From Cyclobacteriaceae bacterium (GTDB lineage Bacteria > Bacteroidota > Bacteroidia > Cytophagales > Cyclobacteriaceae), in assembly GCA_028284125.1 (NCBI GenBank), contig JANQSI010000023.1, positions 124,001-188,000 of the forward strand: a DNA stretch of 64,000 bases, written 5' to 3'. This document shows, in pieces, positions 1 through 6,935 of this stretch. Below the pieces are notes generated by a model. That model was not told where the DNA came from, searched no databases, and saw only the letters and a program-made list of their open reading frames with translations. The position numbers and the translations under genes are program-made. Numbering within the stretch: position 1 is the stretch's first letter; every line of letters begins with the position of its first letter.

Positions 1-708
1 GATCGTCAACTCTTTTCCCAGCGCCATTTCATTGCCAAAATATCTTTTCGCAGAGGGTTTTGTGAGGTAGACCATTGGGCGCTTTCCCAGATCTGCGAAA
101 GAACCGTACCAGAGTGGAATGTCAAACATCTCAAAGAAATCAGTGGAAACCACAGCTACTCCATCTTCAAAAAAATCGGCTCCACTTTTAATAGTCATTA
201 ATCGATCATAGTAGCTGCTTACTTTGGTTATCCCACTGATCTCGTTTCGTAGATTGTTATCCATTGCTAGCGGAGAAAGTTCATTCCTCCGCTCGCGGTT
301 ATTCTCTATAGTCATTGCATGTATCCGATAGATCTTTTCTGTGTTGGGGTAGAAAGAATCGAATTCAATGTTATAGGCCTGGAAAGTATAAGCGAAAATG
401 CAGACACCTATGGCACAACTTAATCCTACAACATTGATGAGCATGGACCATTTGTTTTTCCATGAATGTCTAATGGCCAATTTGATATATGATTTAAAAA
501 GTGATCCCATTGTATTTGAGCGTTTTGAAATTTTTAAAGGAATTAAGGATAGTGCATCCATCAGAAAATAAATGTTCGCCTTGACTCGACCCTTCTCTTC
601 CACCCTTTCCGCGAATAACTCCTCAAAATCTCCTTGCACATCATCTAACCGACGTGAAGGACAGCAGAGATTTAGGGTTTTTCTTAGAAAGTGATTCGGC
701 CTATTCAT
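1..708 (-). CDS. ABC transporter permease, FtsX/MacB type (partial, N-terminal part only)
   Basis: This open frame runs leftward off the window, so only its first 236 residues are visible. Residues 1-60 resemble the cytoplasmic prefix domain found before many Bacteroidota permeases (a DDVQGDFEELF stretch near residue 22). A membrane helix lies at about 86-108 (INVVGLSCAIGVCIFAY). The following FDSFYPNTEKIYRI motif is typical of the start of a MacB-like periplasmic core domain. The ATG lies one base after the PadR stop, so the two genes are almost certainly cotranscribed. Such permeases normally work with a LolD/MacB-type ATPase; none is adjacent here. The substrate is unknown. Confidence 0.85.
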   Translation of the reverse strand, partial: MNRPNHFLRKTLNLCCPSRRLDDVQGDFEELFAERVEEKGRVKANIYFLMDALSLIPLKISKRSNTMGSLFKSYIKLAIRHSWKNKWSMLINVVGLSCAIGVCIFAYTFQAYNIEFDSFYPNTEKIYRIHAMTIENNRERRNELSPLAMDNNLRNEISGITKVSSYYDRLMTIKSGADFFEDGVAVVSTDFFEMFDIPLWYGSFADLGKRPMVYLTKPSAKRYFGNEMALGKELTI

Positions 709-709
709 C

Positions 710-1054
710 CTATTTGGTCGAGAATACCTGAAATACGCCTTCGGGAATATTTTCCCAAAGACTCTTTCTCGTGTCCATCACTTCTTTGAGAGCATTTTGT
801 CCGGCATTGGTTACAGAGAAATATCGCTTGGGTTTACCTCCACGTGTTTTGGTTGCCTCACCCAGTCTGGAAGTCAAGAAACCTTTGTCTTCAAGCCTGT
901 AAAGACCGGTATGCAAAGCCCCCATACTTACTTTTCGATTGAGACGAGATTCGATTTCTTTTTTGATTGCAAGTCCGTATGCTCCTTCATTGAGGATGCC
1001 AATAGTGAGCATGACGATCTCTTCGAACTCTCCAATGTTATTTCTGGTACTCAT
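710..1054 (-). CDS. PadR family transcriptional regulator
   Basis: This 114-residue winged-helix protein has the PadR hallmarks: an EEIVMLTIGILNEGAYG opening, a recognition region (KVSMGALHTGLYRLEDKGFL) and the basic wing motif RGGKPKRYFSVT. PadR proteins are dimeric repressors, often of transporter operons. Here it is the first gene of a two-gene unit with the prefix-domain permease, a common Bacteroidota arrangement, so it probably regulates its own operon. A perfect 19-bp inverted repeat begins two bases upstream of its start codon and is a plausible operator or leader hairpin. Confidence 0.92.
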   Translation of the reverse strand: MSTRNNIGEFEEIVMLTIGILNEGAYGLAIKKEIESRLNRKVSMGALHTGLYRLEDKGFLTSRLGEATKTRGGKPKRYFSVTNAGQNALKEVMDTRKSLWENIPEGVFQVFSTK

Positions 1055-1056
1055 TG

Positions 1057-1128
1057 TTATTTTCTAATTGCAGGTTTAATACGAGGCAAATGTAAAAGAG
1101 TTTCATTTTACCTGCAATTAGAAAATAA
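1057..1128. promoter_or_regulatory. Long inverted repeat at the padR start (operator or leader hairpin)
   Basis: Positions 1057-1075 and 1110-1128 are perfect 19-base reverse complements separated by 34 bases. The core of each arm contains CTAATTGCAGGT or its complement. The inner arm ends two bases before the padR start codon, so it covers the expected ribosome binding site. The structure is seen directly. A role as a two-site PadR operator or as an RNA hairpin hiding the start is inference. Confidence 0.6.
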
Positions 1129-1224
1129 TTATAAGACGAATTTGATTGGCAGAAAGAAAATTTCAGTTAACTACTTCTACAAAGTAGAATGATTCTTGAA
1201 GTTCCTCAGAGTTCGTGGATCCTA

Positions 1225-2046
1225 CTAACTTTCCTCAAGAAACTGATCCAATCGCTTAATGATGTTCTCGTACTTTTCATTCAACTGAGCATACCCCAAT
1301 TTTTCGGTTGCAGCAGTAAGCATGTTACTCACCGTGCTACAATACTCCGTATGCGAGAAATCTTTTTCAGGGATTGCATCTTTCCTTTGATCTAAAGTTT
1401 TGGATAAGCCATCGCGAATGCTTTTCATTTTCTTCCGTATTTCCTTCTGCTTACCCACATTTACATATGAATCTGCATATCTGATTGGAAGAAGATAAGA
1501 GGTATATGCTCCATCAAAATCCAGACGATCGAGCTCTTTATCAATAAGATCAACCAGCTTCTGGTGCTCTCCATCCTTAAGGTATTTTCTAGCCAATAGT
1601 GATATACCATATGAACTCCCAAATCGATCTGAAGGATCAGCATTGACGCTTTCCATGTAATCCTTCAAATCACTTTCCACTTCATCAAACAAACCAAACC
1701 CGTTGATATTGATGATCCATATTCTTTGCCGAGCGGCATGAGCGTATAGTGAATTAGAATCGAGCACCTTAGAAAATGCTGCTTTTGCTTCATTAGGTTG
1801 AAGATTCCAGAAATAGACCTCTCCTAGTAGATACTGTTCTCTCAAATCGAGGTTTTCCGTTTTGACTCGCTCACCAAATCGTTTGGTGTTCTCAAGACGT
1901 CCTTTATCAGGATTTTCGTTTACTTCCTGATACATTAACGCTAGAACTTCAGATGGGAGCAAATCGCCGGTTTGAGCATTTGTAGAGAAAATAGTGCAAA
2001 AGACCAGAGCAAATACGGTAGTAATTTTGGAAATTGGAGTTTTCAT
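1225..2046 (-). CDS. Secreted protein of unknown function, helical repeat-like
   Basis: This is a 273-residue protein with a clear N-terminal signal peptide (hydrophobic TTVFALVFCTIFSTNAQ, probable cleavage after NAQ). The mature part is alpha-helical in composition, and stretches such as LLGEVYFWNLQPNEAKAAF suggest tetratricopeptide-like packing, but I cannot assign a family. It lacks a lipobox, so it is probably periplasmic or secreted. It stands alone between the padR unit and the Moco operon. Confidence 0.75.
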   Translation of the reverse strand: MKTPISKITTVFALVFCTIFSTNAQTGDLLPSEVLALMYQEVNENPDKGRLENTKRFGERVKTENLDLREQYLLGEVYFWNLQPNEAKAAFSKVLDSNSLYAHAARQRIWIININGFGLFDEVESDLKDYMESVNADPSDRFGSSYGISLLARKYLKDGEHQKLVDLIDKELDRLDFDGAYTSYLLPIRYADSYVNVGKQKEIRKKMKSIRDGLSKTLDQRKDAIPEKDFSHTEYCSTVSNMLTAATEKLGYAQLNEKYENIIKRLDQFLEES

Positions 2047-2121
2047 AACTTTTAGGTTTCTATTCCAATCTCAAAACGTTTCTAGCTTCTTAAAAGACCT
2101 TCTTTTTTGGTAAGATGGATT

Positions 2122-2200
2122 ACTAGCTAGCCCAAAGGAGTGGCTTTGAAAGTCACCTGATTAGCTTGGAGGCGGTTGGAAAAGGGGGTTGCAAACCCAA
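2122..2200 (+). other. Potentially structured segment upstream of moaD
   Basis: The 219-base gap before moaD holds several complementary pieces. AGCTA at 2125-2129 pairs with TAGCT at 2162-2166 and encloses a GTGGCT/AGTCAC stem at 2140-2156. A GGGTT-GCA-AACCC hairpin lies at 2184-2198. It could be a folded leader RNA. However, a TATATTTA sequence close to the moaD start (about 2250) would put transcription start downstream of it. I cannot match it to the known Moco riboswitch consensus. Confidence 0.25.
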
Positions 2201-2265
2201 AATGTGGACAAATTTCAGCTTAATGCCTACCGCAAACAAAATCAGCCCGTATATTTACTTTATAT

Positions 2266-2496
2266 ATGATAGTGGTGAAAGCTTTTGGTCAGGTGAAGGA
2301 GGTACTTGGATCGGAGTTGTTGGTAAATAAGGAGATGACTGATGTAAAATCACTACGTGAATACTTACGCAACGAGTACCCCACCATTGTATGGTCGACG
2401 GTAGCAATAGCCGTCAACACGCAGTATGCGCACGACCCAGACCCAATAAGTTCGGGCGATGAGATCGCTTTGATCCCACCAGTATCAGGAGGGTAA
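2266..2496 (+). CDS. moaD: Molybdopterin synthase small subunit MoaD
   Basis: This 76-residue ubiquitin-fold sulfur carrier ends in the required -VSGG. The terminal glycine becomes a thiocarboxylate that gives sulfur to cyclic pyranopterin monophosphate. The motif EIALIPPVSGG is the standard MoaD C-terminus. It is the first gene of the Moco block and is followed six bases later by moaE, its synthase partner. MoeB, encoded downstream, should adenylate it. Confidence 0.95.
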   Translation: MIVVKAFGQVKEVLGSELLVNKEMTDVKSLREYLRNEYPTIVWSTVAIAVNTQYAHDPDPISSGDEIALIPPVSGG

Positions 2497-2502
2497 AAGC
2501 CT

Positions 2503-2910
2503 TTGGTACAAATAGTAGAACATATCGACCTCAACGAGGTATACAAACAGCTGGCTGACCCGGCTGCTGGTGGCACATGCATTTTTGTCGGTACTGTTCG
2601 AGACCATAGTTTAGGAAATGATGTTACCAAGCTGAATTTCGATACCTATGATACGATGGCTATTTCCGAAATGGAAAAAATCCGAACGACGGCCATTGAA
2701 AAATGGGGATTAGAAAAAGCCATTATGATTCATGCCGTTGGTGAAAAGCAAATAGGAGATCCGGTAGTCGTAGTTGGTGTGGCTGCAGCACACCGAAAAG
2801 AGGCATTTCCAGCTTGCCAATTTCTCATTGACGAATTGAAAAAGACCGTACCCATCTGGAAAAAAGAATTTTTCACCGACAGCAGTCATTGGGTTTCACA
2901 AACTCCTTGA
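2503..2910 (+). CDS. moaE: Molybdopterin synthase large subunit MoaE
   Basis: This 135-residue catalytic subunit of molybdopterin synthase has the family motifs GGTCIFVGTVRDH, LNFDTYDTMA, and VVVGVAAAHRKEAFPACQFLIDELKKTVPIWKKE, the last holding the catalytic lysines. The start is TTG at 2503; an AGGAGG inside the end of moaD (2487-2492) lies ten bases upstream and supports it. It forms a heterotetramer with MoaD and converts precursor Z (cPMP) to molybdopterin. Confidence 0.95.
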   Translation: MVQIVEHIDLNEVYKQLADPAAGGTCIFVGTVRDHSLGNDVTKLNFDTYDTMAISEMEKIRTTAIEKWGLEKAIMIHAVGEKQIGDPVVVVGVAAAHRKEAFPACQFLIDELKKTVPIWKKEFFTDSSHWVSQTP

Positions 2911-2911
2911 T

Positions 2912-3892
2912 ATGGAAAAGCTGCAAGACAAATTCGGAAGAGAGATCAACTATCTCCGGTTATCAGTCACAGATCGGTGCAACCTTCGCTGTACCTATTG
3001 CATGCCAGAACGAGGACTCAAATTTGCTGTCAGAGAAACACTACTGACCTATGAAGAATTGTTGGACCTTGCTGATATCCTGGGCGGTGTAGGAATTAAC
3101 AAGATCAGGATTACGGGTGGTGAACCGTTCGTCCGGGCTGATCTGATTGATTTTTTACGAAGGCTGGCAGCAAAACCCTTTCTCGAAAAGATCAGCATTA
3201 CCTCCAACCTTACCCTGATTCGACCGCATTTAGAGGAACTCTTGAAATTGGGCATCAAAGATGTCAATGCCAGTCTGGACAGCCTGGATAAGGAGAAATT
3301 TCATGAGATCACACGTCGAGATGAATTTGACGAAGTAGAACAAACGCTCTATGAAATGATAGATCGGGGGTTTAACCTCAAAATCAACTGTGTGGTGATG
3401 TCCGGAACCAACGAGGATCAGGTACTTCCACTGCTTAATCTTGCAGAGAAGCATCGGGTTTCGGTTCGCTTCTTGGAAGAAATGCCTTTCAATGGGTCCG
3501 GAGAAGAACTTGGTCGCACTTTGGATTACAAAAGTATACTTGGGATCATCTCTGAAAGCTATGAATACACGAAATTGATTGACGAGCCTTCTTCAACTTC
3601 TCAGAATTATCACATCGAAGGCTTTAGGGGAAATTTTGGAGTCATTCCATCATTCAGTAGGACTTTCTGTGGGGATTGCAATCGGTTAAGACTTTCCGCT
3701 ACCGGCGAGGTGCGAACCTGTCTGTACGGACAAAACCAACTGAACCTCAGAGATCTGCTACGAGGCGGTTCATCAGAAGAAGAAATACAAGCTGCTTTGA
3801 AGGAAGCTGTTTTGAAGAAGCCAAAAGATGGTTTTGCTGCAGCGGATGAGAACGAAAAGACCTATTTATCCATGACAAAATTGGGCGGATGA
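2912..3892 (+). CDS. moaA: GTP 3',8-cyclase MoaA (radical SAM)
   Basis: This 326-residue radical-SAM enzyme performs the first step of Moco synthesis, GTP to 3',8-cyclo-dihydro-GTP. The SAM-binding cluster motif is C23-x3-C27-x2-C30 (TDRCNLRCTYCMP). The second 4Fe-4S site is in the C-terminal part (FCGDCNRLRLS followed by RTCLYG). The C-terminus is -LGG, the double glycine needed in MoaA. It starts one base after the moaE stop and overlaps moaC by four bases, so the genes are translationally coupled. Confidence 0.97.
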   Translation: MEKLQDKFGREINYLRLSVTDRCNLRCTYCMPERGLKFAVRETLLTYEELLDLADILGGVGINKIRITGGEPFVRADLIDFLRRLAAKPFLEKISITSNLTLIRPHLEELLKLGIKDVNASLDSLDKEKFHEITRRDEFDEVEQTLYEMIDRGFNLKINCVVMSGTNEDQVLPLLNLAEKHRVSVRFLEEMPFNGSGEELGRTLDYKSILGIISESYEYTKLIDEPSSTSQNYHIEGFRGNFGVIPSFSRTFCGDCNRLRLSATGEVRTCLYGQNQLNLRDLLRGGSSEEEIQAALKEAVLKKPKDGFAAADENEKTYLSMTKLGG

Positions 3893-4362
3893 GCAACGAA
3901 CTAACGCATATCAATAAAGACGGAGATGTCCACATGGTGGACGTGTCTGGCAAGGACATCACCGAGCGAATAGCGATGGCTCAATCCCGAGTAGAATTCC
4001 CCGTCGAGGCTTTTTCTGTCGTTTCAGAGAATGGTTTCAATACGAAAAAAGGCAACCTTGTTCAAACAGCGGTGCTGGCTGGTATAGGTGCCGCGAAAAA
4101 AACCTCTGATCTCATTCCGCTTTGTCACAATATCCCAATTTCAAAAGTCGAAATAGACATCAATCCCATTGAGAATGGATTTGAGATTTCCTGTTTTGTA
4201 AAAACCACAGGCCAGACCGGAGTGGAAATGGAAGCATTGACCGGAGCCTCTGTAGCAGCTTTATGTATTTATGATATGTGCAAGGCGCTATCACATAATA
4301 TTGTGTTGGGGCCTACAAAGCTGATGCAGAAGAAAGGAGGGAAAAGAGATTTTGAACGGTAG
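3889..4362 (+). CDS. moaC: Cyclic pyranopterin monophosphate synthase MoaC
   Basis: This 157-residue protein completes cPMP synthesis after MoaA. Diagnostic motifs are HMVDVSGKDITERIA near the N-terminus, KTSDLIPLCHNIPI at about 85, and TGVEMEALTGASVAALCIYDMCKA. The length is normal for the family. Its ATG overlaps the moaA stop (ATGA). A hairpin-rich repeat element lies just downstream, before mobA. Confidence 0.97.
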   Translation: MSNELTHINKDGDVHMVDVSGKDITERIAMAQSRVEFPVEAFSVVSENGFNTKKGNLVQTAVLAGIGAAKKTSDLIPLCHNIPISKVEIDINPIENGFEISCFVKTTGQTGVEMEALTGASVAALCIYDMCKALSHNIVLGPTKLMQKKGGKRDFER

Positions 4363-4385
4363 AACAAGTAGATGTATAATCGAAA

Positions 4386-4456
4386 GTCATGCTGAATTCA
4401 TTTCAGCATCTTCCGTTAACTCTCTGCTGAAGACCCTGAATCGAGTTCAGGGTGAC
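4386..4456 (+). repeat. REP-like hairpin element (copy 1, between moaC and mobA)
   Basis: The element is bounded by GTCA (4386) and TGAC (4456). It contains two hairpins: ATGCTGAA/TTCAGCAT at about 4389-4409 and ACCCTGAA/TTCAGGGT at about 4433-4453. Read in frame it gives a HAEFISAS...VQGD peptide, a familiar spurious translation in Bacteroidota genomes. A second copy with the same layout, in the opposite orientation, lies at 14785-14850. It is probably a mobile intergenic palindromic unit; mechanism unknown. Confidence 0.7.
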
Positions 4457-4535
4457 TCAGGGTGGGTTGTTCAATCCAAACCTTCATTGGTTAGGCCAGT
4501 TAGATTTTCCTCATTCAACCAAACAAGATTTTTTC

Positions 4536-5123
4536 ATGGAAACTAGAATAGAAAACCTACACGGCCTCATCCTCATGGGCGGACAAAGCTCCCGCATGGG
4601 AACCGATAAATCCTCGCTGGAGTATCACGGGAAACCTCAAGCAGAATTTATGTACGAGTTGGTCAAAGGGATTCTTCCGAATACATTTATCTCGGTTCGA
4701 GAAGATCAAAGTGTTTCATTCACTGATCAGACAATAAAAGATGCTTTCCCTACCAAAGGCCCGATCAACGGAATTCTCAGTGCCATGGCTGCTCATCCGA
4801 ACAAAGCCTGGCTGGTGCTGGCGGTAGACCTTCCCTTTGTGACGGAGGAAACGATCTACCAGTTGATCGCTGCAAGAAATACCTCCAAAATGGCTACAGC
4901 TTTTGCAACCAGGGAAAATGGATTACCTGAGCCTTTAGTCGCTATCTGGGAACCGCATTCCATGGAGGCGCTAAAAGAACACCTCCTGGTGAATGAGAAA
5001 GGATGTCCACGAAAATTTCTTATCCAAAACGATATTGAACTGGTTCATCCGCAAGACGACCTGGAACTTTACAATGCTAACAACCCGGAAGAATTCGAAC
5101 AAGCCAAATCCATGATCAAATGA
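4536..5123 (+). CDS. mobA: Molybdenum cofactor guanylyltransferase MobA
   Basis: This 195-residue nucleotidyltransferase carries the MobA motif LILMGGQSSRMGTDKSSL (GTP-binding loop and first catalytic region) and LVLAVDLPFVT further on. It links GMP to Mo-molybdopterin to make the guanine-dinucleotide form used by DMSO-reductase-family enzymes. A longer frame begins at 4452, but I chose ATG 4536 because homologues begin just before LHGLILMGG and the extra 28 codons run into the repeat region. It overlaps moeB by four bases. Confidence 0.88.
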   Translation: METRIENLHGLILMGGQSSRMGTDKSSLEYHGKPQAEFMYELVKGILPNTFISVREDQSVSFTDQTIKDAFPTKGPINGILSAMAAHPNKAWLVLAVDLPFVTEETIYQLIAARNTSKMATAFATRENGLPEPLVAIWEPHSMEALKEHLLVNEKGCPRKFLIQNDIELVHPQDDLELYNANNPEEFEQAKSMIK

Positions 5124-6136
5124 ACACCGAACGCTACCAAAGGCAAATCGTTCTCTCGGATTTCGGTCCGAGCGGTCAGCAAAAGTTGACTGAGGCGAAG
5201 GTGCTAATCGTTGGTGCTGGAGGGTTAGGTGTTCCGGTCATGCAATACCTGGCTGGTATGGGTGTGGGACAATTGACACTCGTAGATGAAGATATCGTCT
5301 CCTTGAGCAATCTCCAGCGACAGGTCATGTATCGCTATGAAGATGTAGGAAAGAAAAAGGTGGCTGTAGCGAATAACTACATCAAAAACCTCAATCCTGA
5401 AGTTAAAGTGGTCACCGTAGAGGAGATGATCTTGAAGGAAAATGCTTCAAGCTTGGTAGCAGGCGCAAGTGTTGTGGTTGATTGCACGGACAGCATTGAA
5501 GCACGCTACATCATTAACGATGCATGTGTAAAAGAACAAGTACCCTTTGTATACGGAGCGCTGTATCGTCATGAGGGTCACGTGAGCGTTTTCAATTATG
5601 AAGGCGGTATATCCTACCGAGATGTCTACCCAGATGATTCGGCCAAAGTTGAAAACTGCAATGAAATCGGGGTTTTGGGTGTGCTACCAGGAATCATCGG
5701 ATGCTACCAGGCAATGGAAGCTGTTAAAGTATTGACGGGAATCGGAGACGCACTTGCAGGAAAGTTGTTGGTCGTGGATGCACTCAATACGAGCCATCAC
5801 ATTTTTCAATTGGCAGAAAATCCCCTGAAGGATCAAAAAAAGGAAGCACCTCCGGTAGAAGAAAGCCTTCTTACCTGGCAAGAACTGGACGAACTGGATA
5901 CCCAAGGCTATCACTTTGTCGATGTACGGCCACCAGCCATGTACAAGGAAAGGCACGATGACCGCTTCATTAACGTTCCCATGGAAATGTTACCAGGCTT
6001 TAGTCCTGACGAAAGCAAAGAGGTCGTACTCGTTTGTCAGCGTGGAGTTACAACCAAGCAAGCAACCATGCTCCTAAAATCTTCATTTTCAGACACCATC
6101 GTTCATCAGGTGAAAGGAGGGTACAACTCACGATGA
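5120..6136 (+). CDS. moeB: MoaD adenylyltransferase/sulfurtransferase (MoeB/ThiF domain fused to rhodanese)
   Basis: The 338-residue protein has an E1-like ThiF domain (about 1-235; nucleotide loop VGAGGLGVPVMQYLAGMGVG, then DEDIVSLSNLQRQ) and a C-terminal rhodanese domain (about 250-338; active-site loop LVCQRGVTTKQ). This is the MOCS3/MoeZ layout: adenylate MoaD, then transfer sulfur to it. The two CxxC pairs that bind zinc in E. coli MoeB are absent; the first is replaced by ISYRDVYP. It overlaps mobA and the TSUP gene by four bases each. Confidence 0.9.
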   Translation: MNTERYQRQIVLSDFGPSGQQKLTEAKVLIVGAGGLGVPVMQYLAGMGVGQLTLVDEDIVSLSNLQRQVMYRYEDVGKKKVAVANNYIKNLNPEVKVVTVEEMILKENASSLVAGASVVVDCTDSIEARYIINDACVKEQVPFVYGALYRHEGHVSVFNYEGGISYRDVYPDDSAKVENCNEIGVLGVLPGIIGCYQAMEAVKVLTGIGDALAGKLLVVDALNTSHHIFQLAENPLKDQKKEAPPVEESLLTWQELDELDTQGYHFVDVRPPAMYKERHDDRFINVPMEMLPGFSPDESKEVVLVCQRGVTTKQATMLLKSSFSDTIVHQVKGGYNSR

Positions 6137-6885
6137 ACGAGTATCTGCTACTTGTTCTATTTTTCCTGATTGCGCTATTCTATTCATCCATTGGGTTTGG
6201 CGGTGGCTCCAGCTATCTGGCCATTCTAAGTTTGATACTGGCAGATTTTTACGAAATCCGTACATTGGCGCTGGTCATGAATATAGCTGTGGTTTCCATA
6301 GGGACTTCCTATTACATACGGAGGAGAATATTCGATTGGAAAGCATTTTGGCCCTTTGTACTGGTTAGCATTCCATTGGCATTTCTGGGGGCCAGGTTGC
6401 AACTTTCCGAAGGTACTTTTTTTATTCTGTTGGGTGTTGCCTTGATTCTGGCTGCATTTGCATTGATCTTTCAAAACCTCAACCGAAATGTGATTAATAG
6501 CACGCTTAACTTATCAAAACGAATAACATTGGGAGGAAGCATAGGCTTTCTTTCAGGTCTGGTGGGCATTGGCGGTGGCATTTTTCTTTCACCCACACTG
6601 AACCTCATTGGGTGGAAAGACGCCAAAACCATTGCGGCGCTCGCTTCTGTTTTTATCCTTGCAAATTCACTGGCTGGTGTCGCTGGTCTGATAGTCGCTC
6701 AAACATTTGAATTAAATTTCCTGTTTGCTGGAAAAATCATTTTGGCGGTGATCTTGGGAGGCTTGATTGGTTCAAACTTCTCGGTGAAAATGAACCTGAA
6801 ATGGATCAGAAGTTTGACGGCATTGTTGGTTCTTTACGTTGGAACAAGAATAGTTTTGCAACATGGCTTTGGGGTCAGTATCTGA
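6133..6885 (+). CDS. TSUP (TauE/SafE) family membrane transporter
   Basis: This is a 250-residue polytopic membrane protein with about eight hydrophobic segments. The two halves carry the family's glycine motifs, SIGFGGGSSYLA near residue 16 and GLVGIGGGIFLSP in the second half. TSUP proteins move sulfite, sulfonates or other small anions. I chose ATG 6133, which overlaps the moeB stop (ATGA), over the longer frame from 6034, which would lie inside the rhodanese domain. The location suggests a substrate linked to sulfur or molybdenum metabolism, but this is unproven. Confidence 0.85.
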   Translation: MNEYLLLVLFFLIALFYSSIGFGGGSSYLAILSLILADFYEIRTLALVMNIAVVSIGTSYYIRRRIFDWKAFWPFVLVSIPLAFLGARLQLSEGTFFILLGVALILAAFALIFQNLNRNVINSTLNLSKRITLGGSIGFLSGLVGIGGGIFLSPTLNLIGWKDAKTIAALASVFILANSLAGVAGLIVAQTFELNFLFAGKIILAVILGGLIGSNFSVKMNLKWIRSLTALLVLYVGTRIVLQHGFGVSI

Positions 6886-6935
6886 CCGAAAATTTATTTG
6901 TATTCATTTCTTAATGAAAAATTCAATTATACGTC

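Noticed and set aside
797-1192. Plus-strand frame over padR and its upstream region
   Set aside because: It is a shadow of padR, and its sequence has no protein-like character.
2122-2200. A confirmed Moco riboswitch
   Set aside because: Hairpins are present, but I cannot fit the known consensus and the likely promoter is downstream, so it is listed only as a possible structure.
4452-4535. Upstream extension of mobA
   Set aside because: The added residues do not resemble MobA and overlap the repeat element; ATG 4536 fits the family start.
4352-4546. Open frame giving a 64-residue peptide with HAEFISAS and VQGD motifs
   Set aside because: It is the chance translation of the REP-like element; this peptide pattern is a known artefact in Bacteroidota.
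6034-6132. Upstream extension of the TSUP gene
   Set aside because: It lies inside the rhodanese domain in another frame; ATG 6133 overlaps the moeB stop in the usual way.
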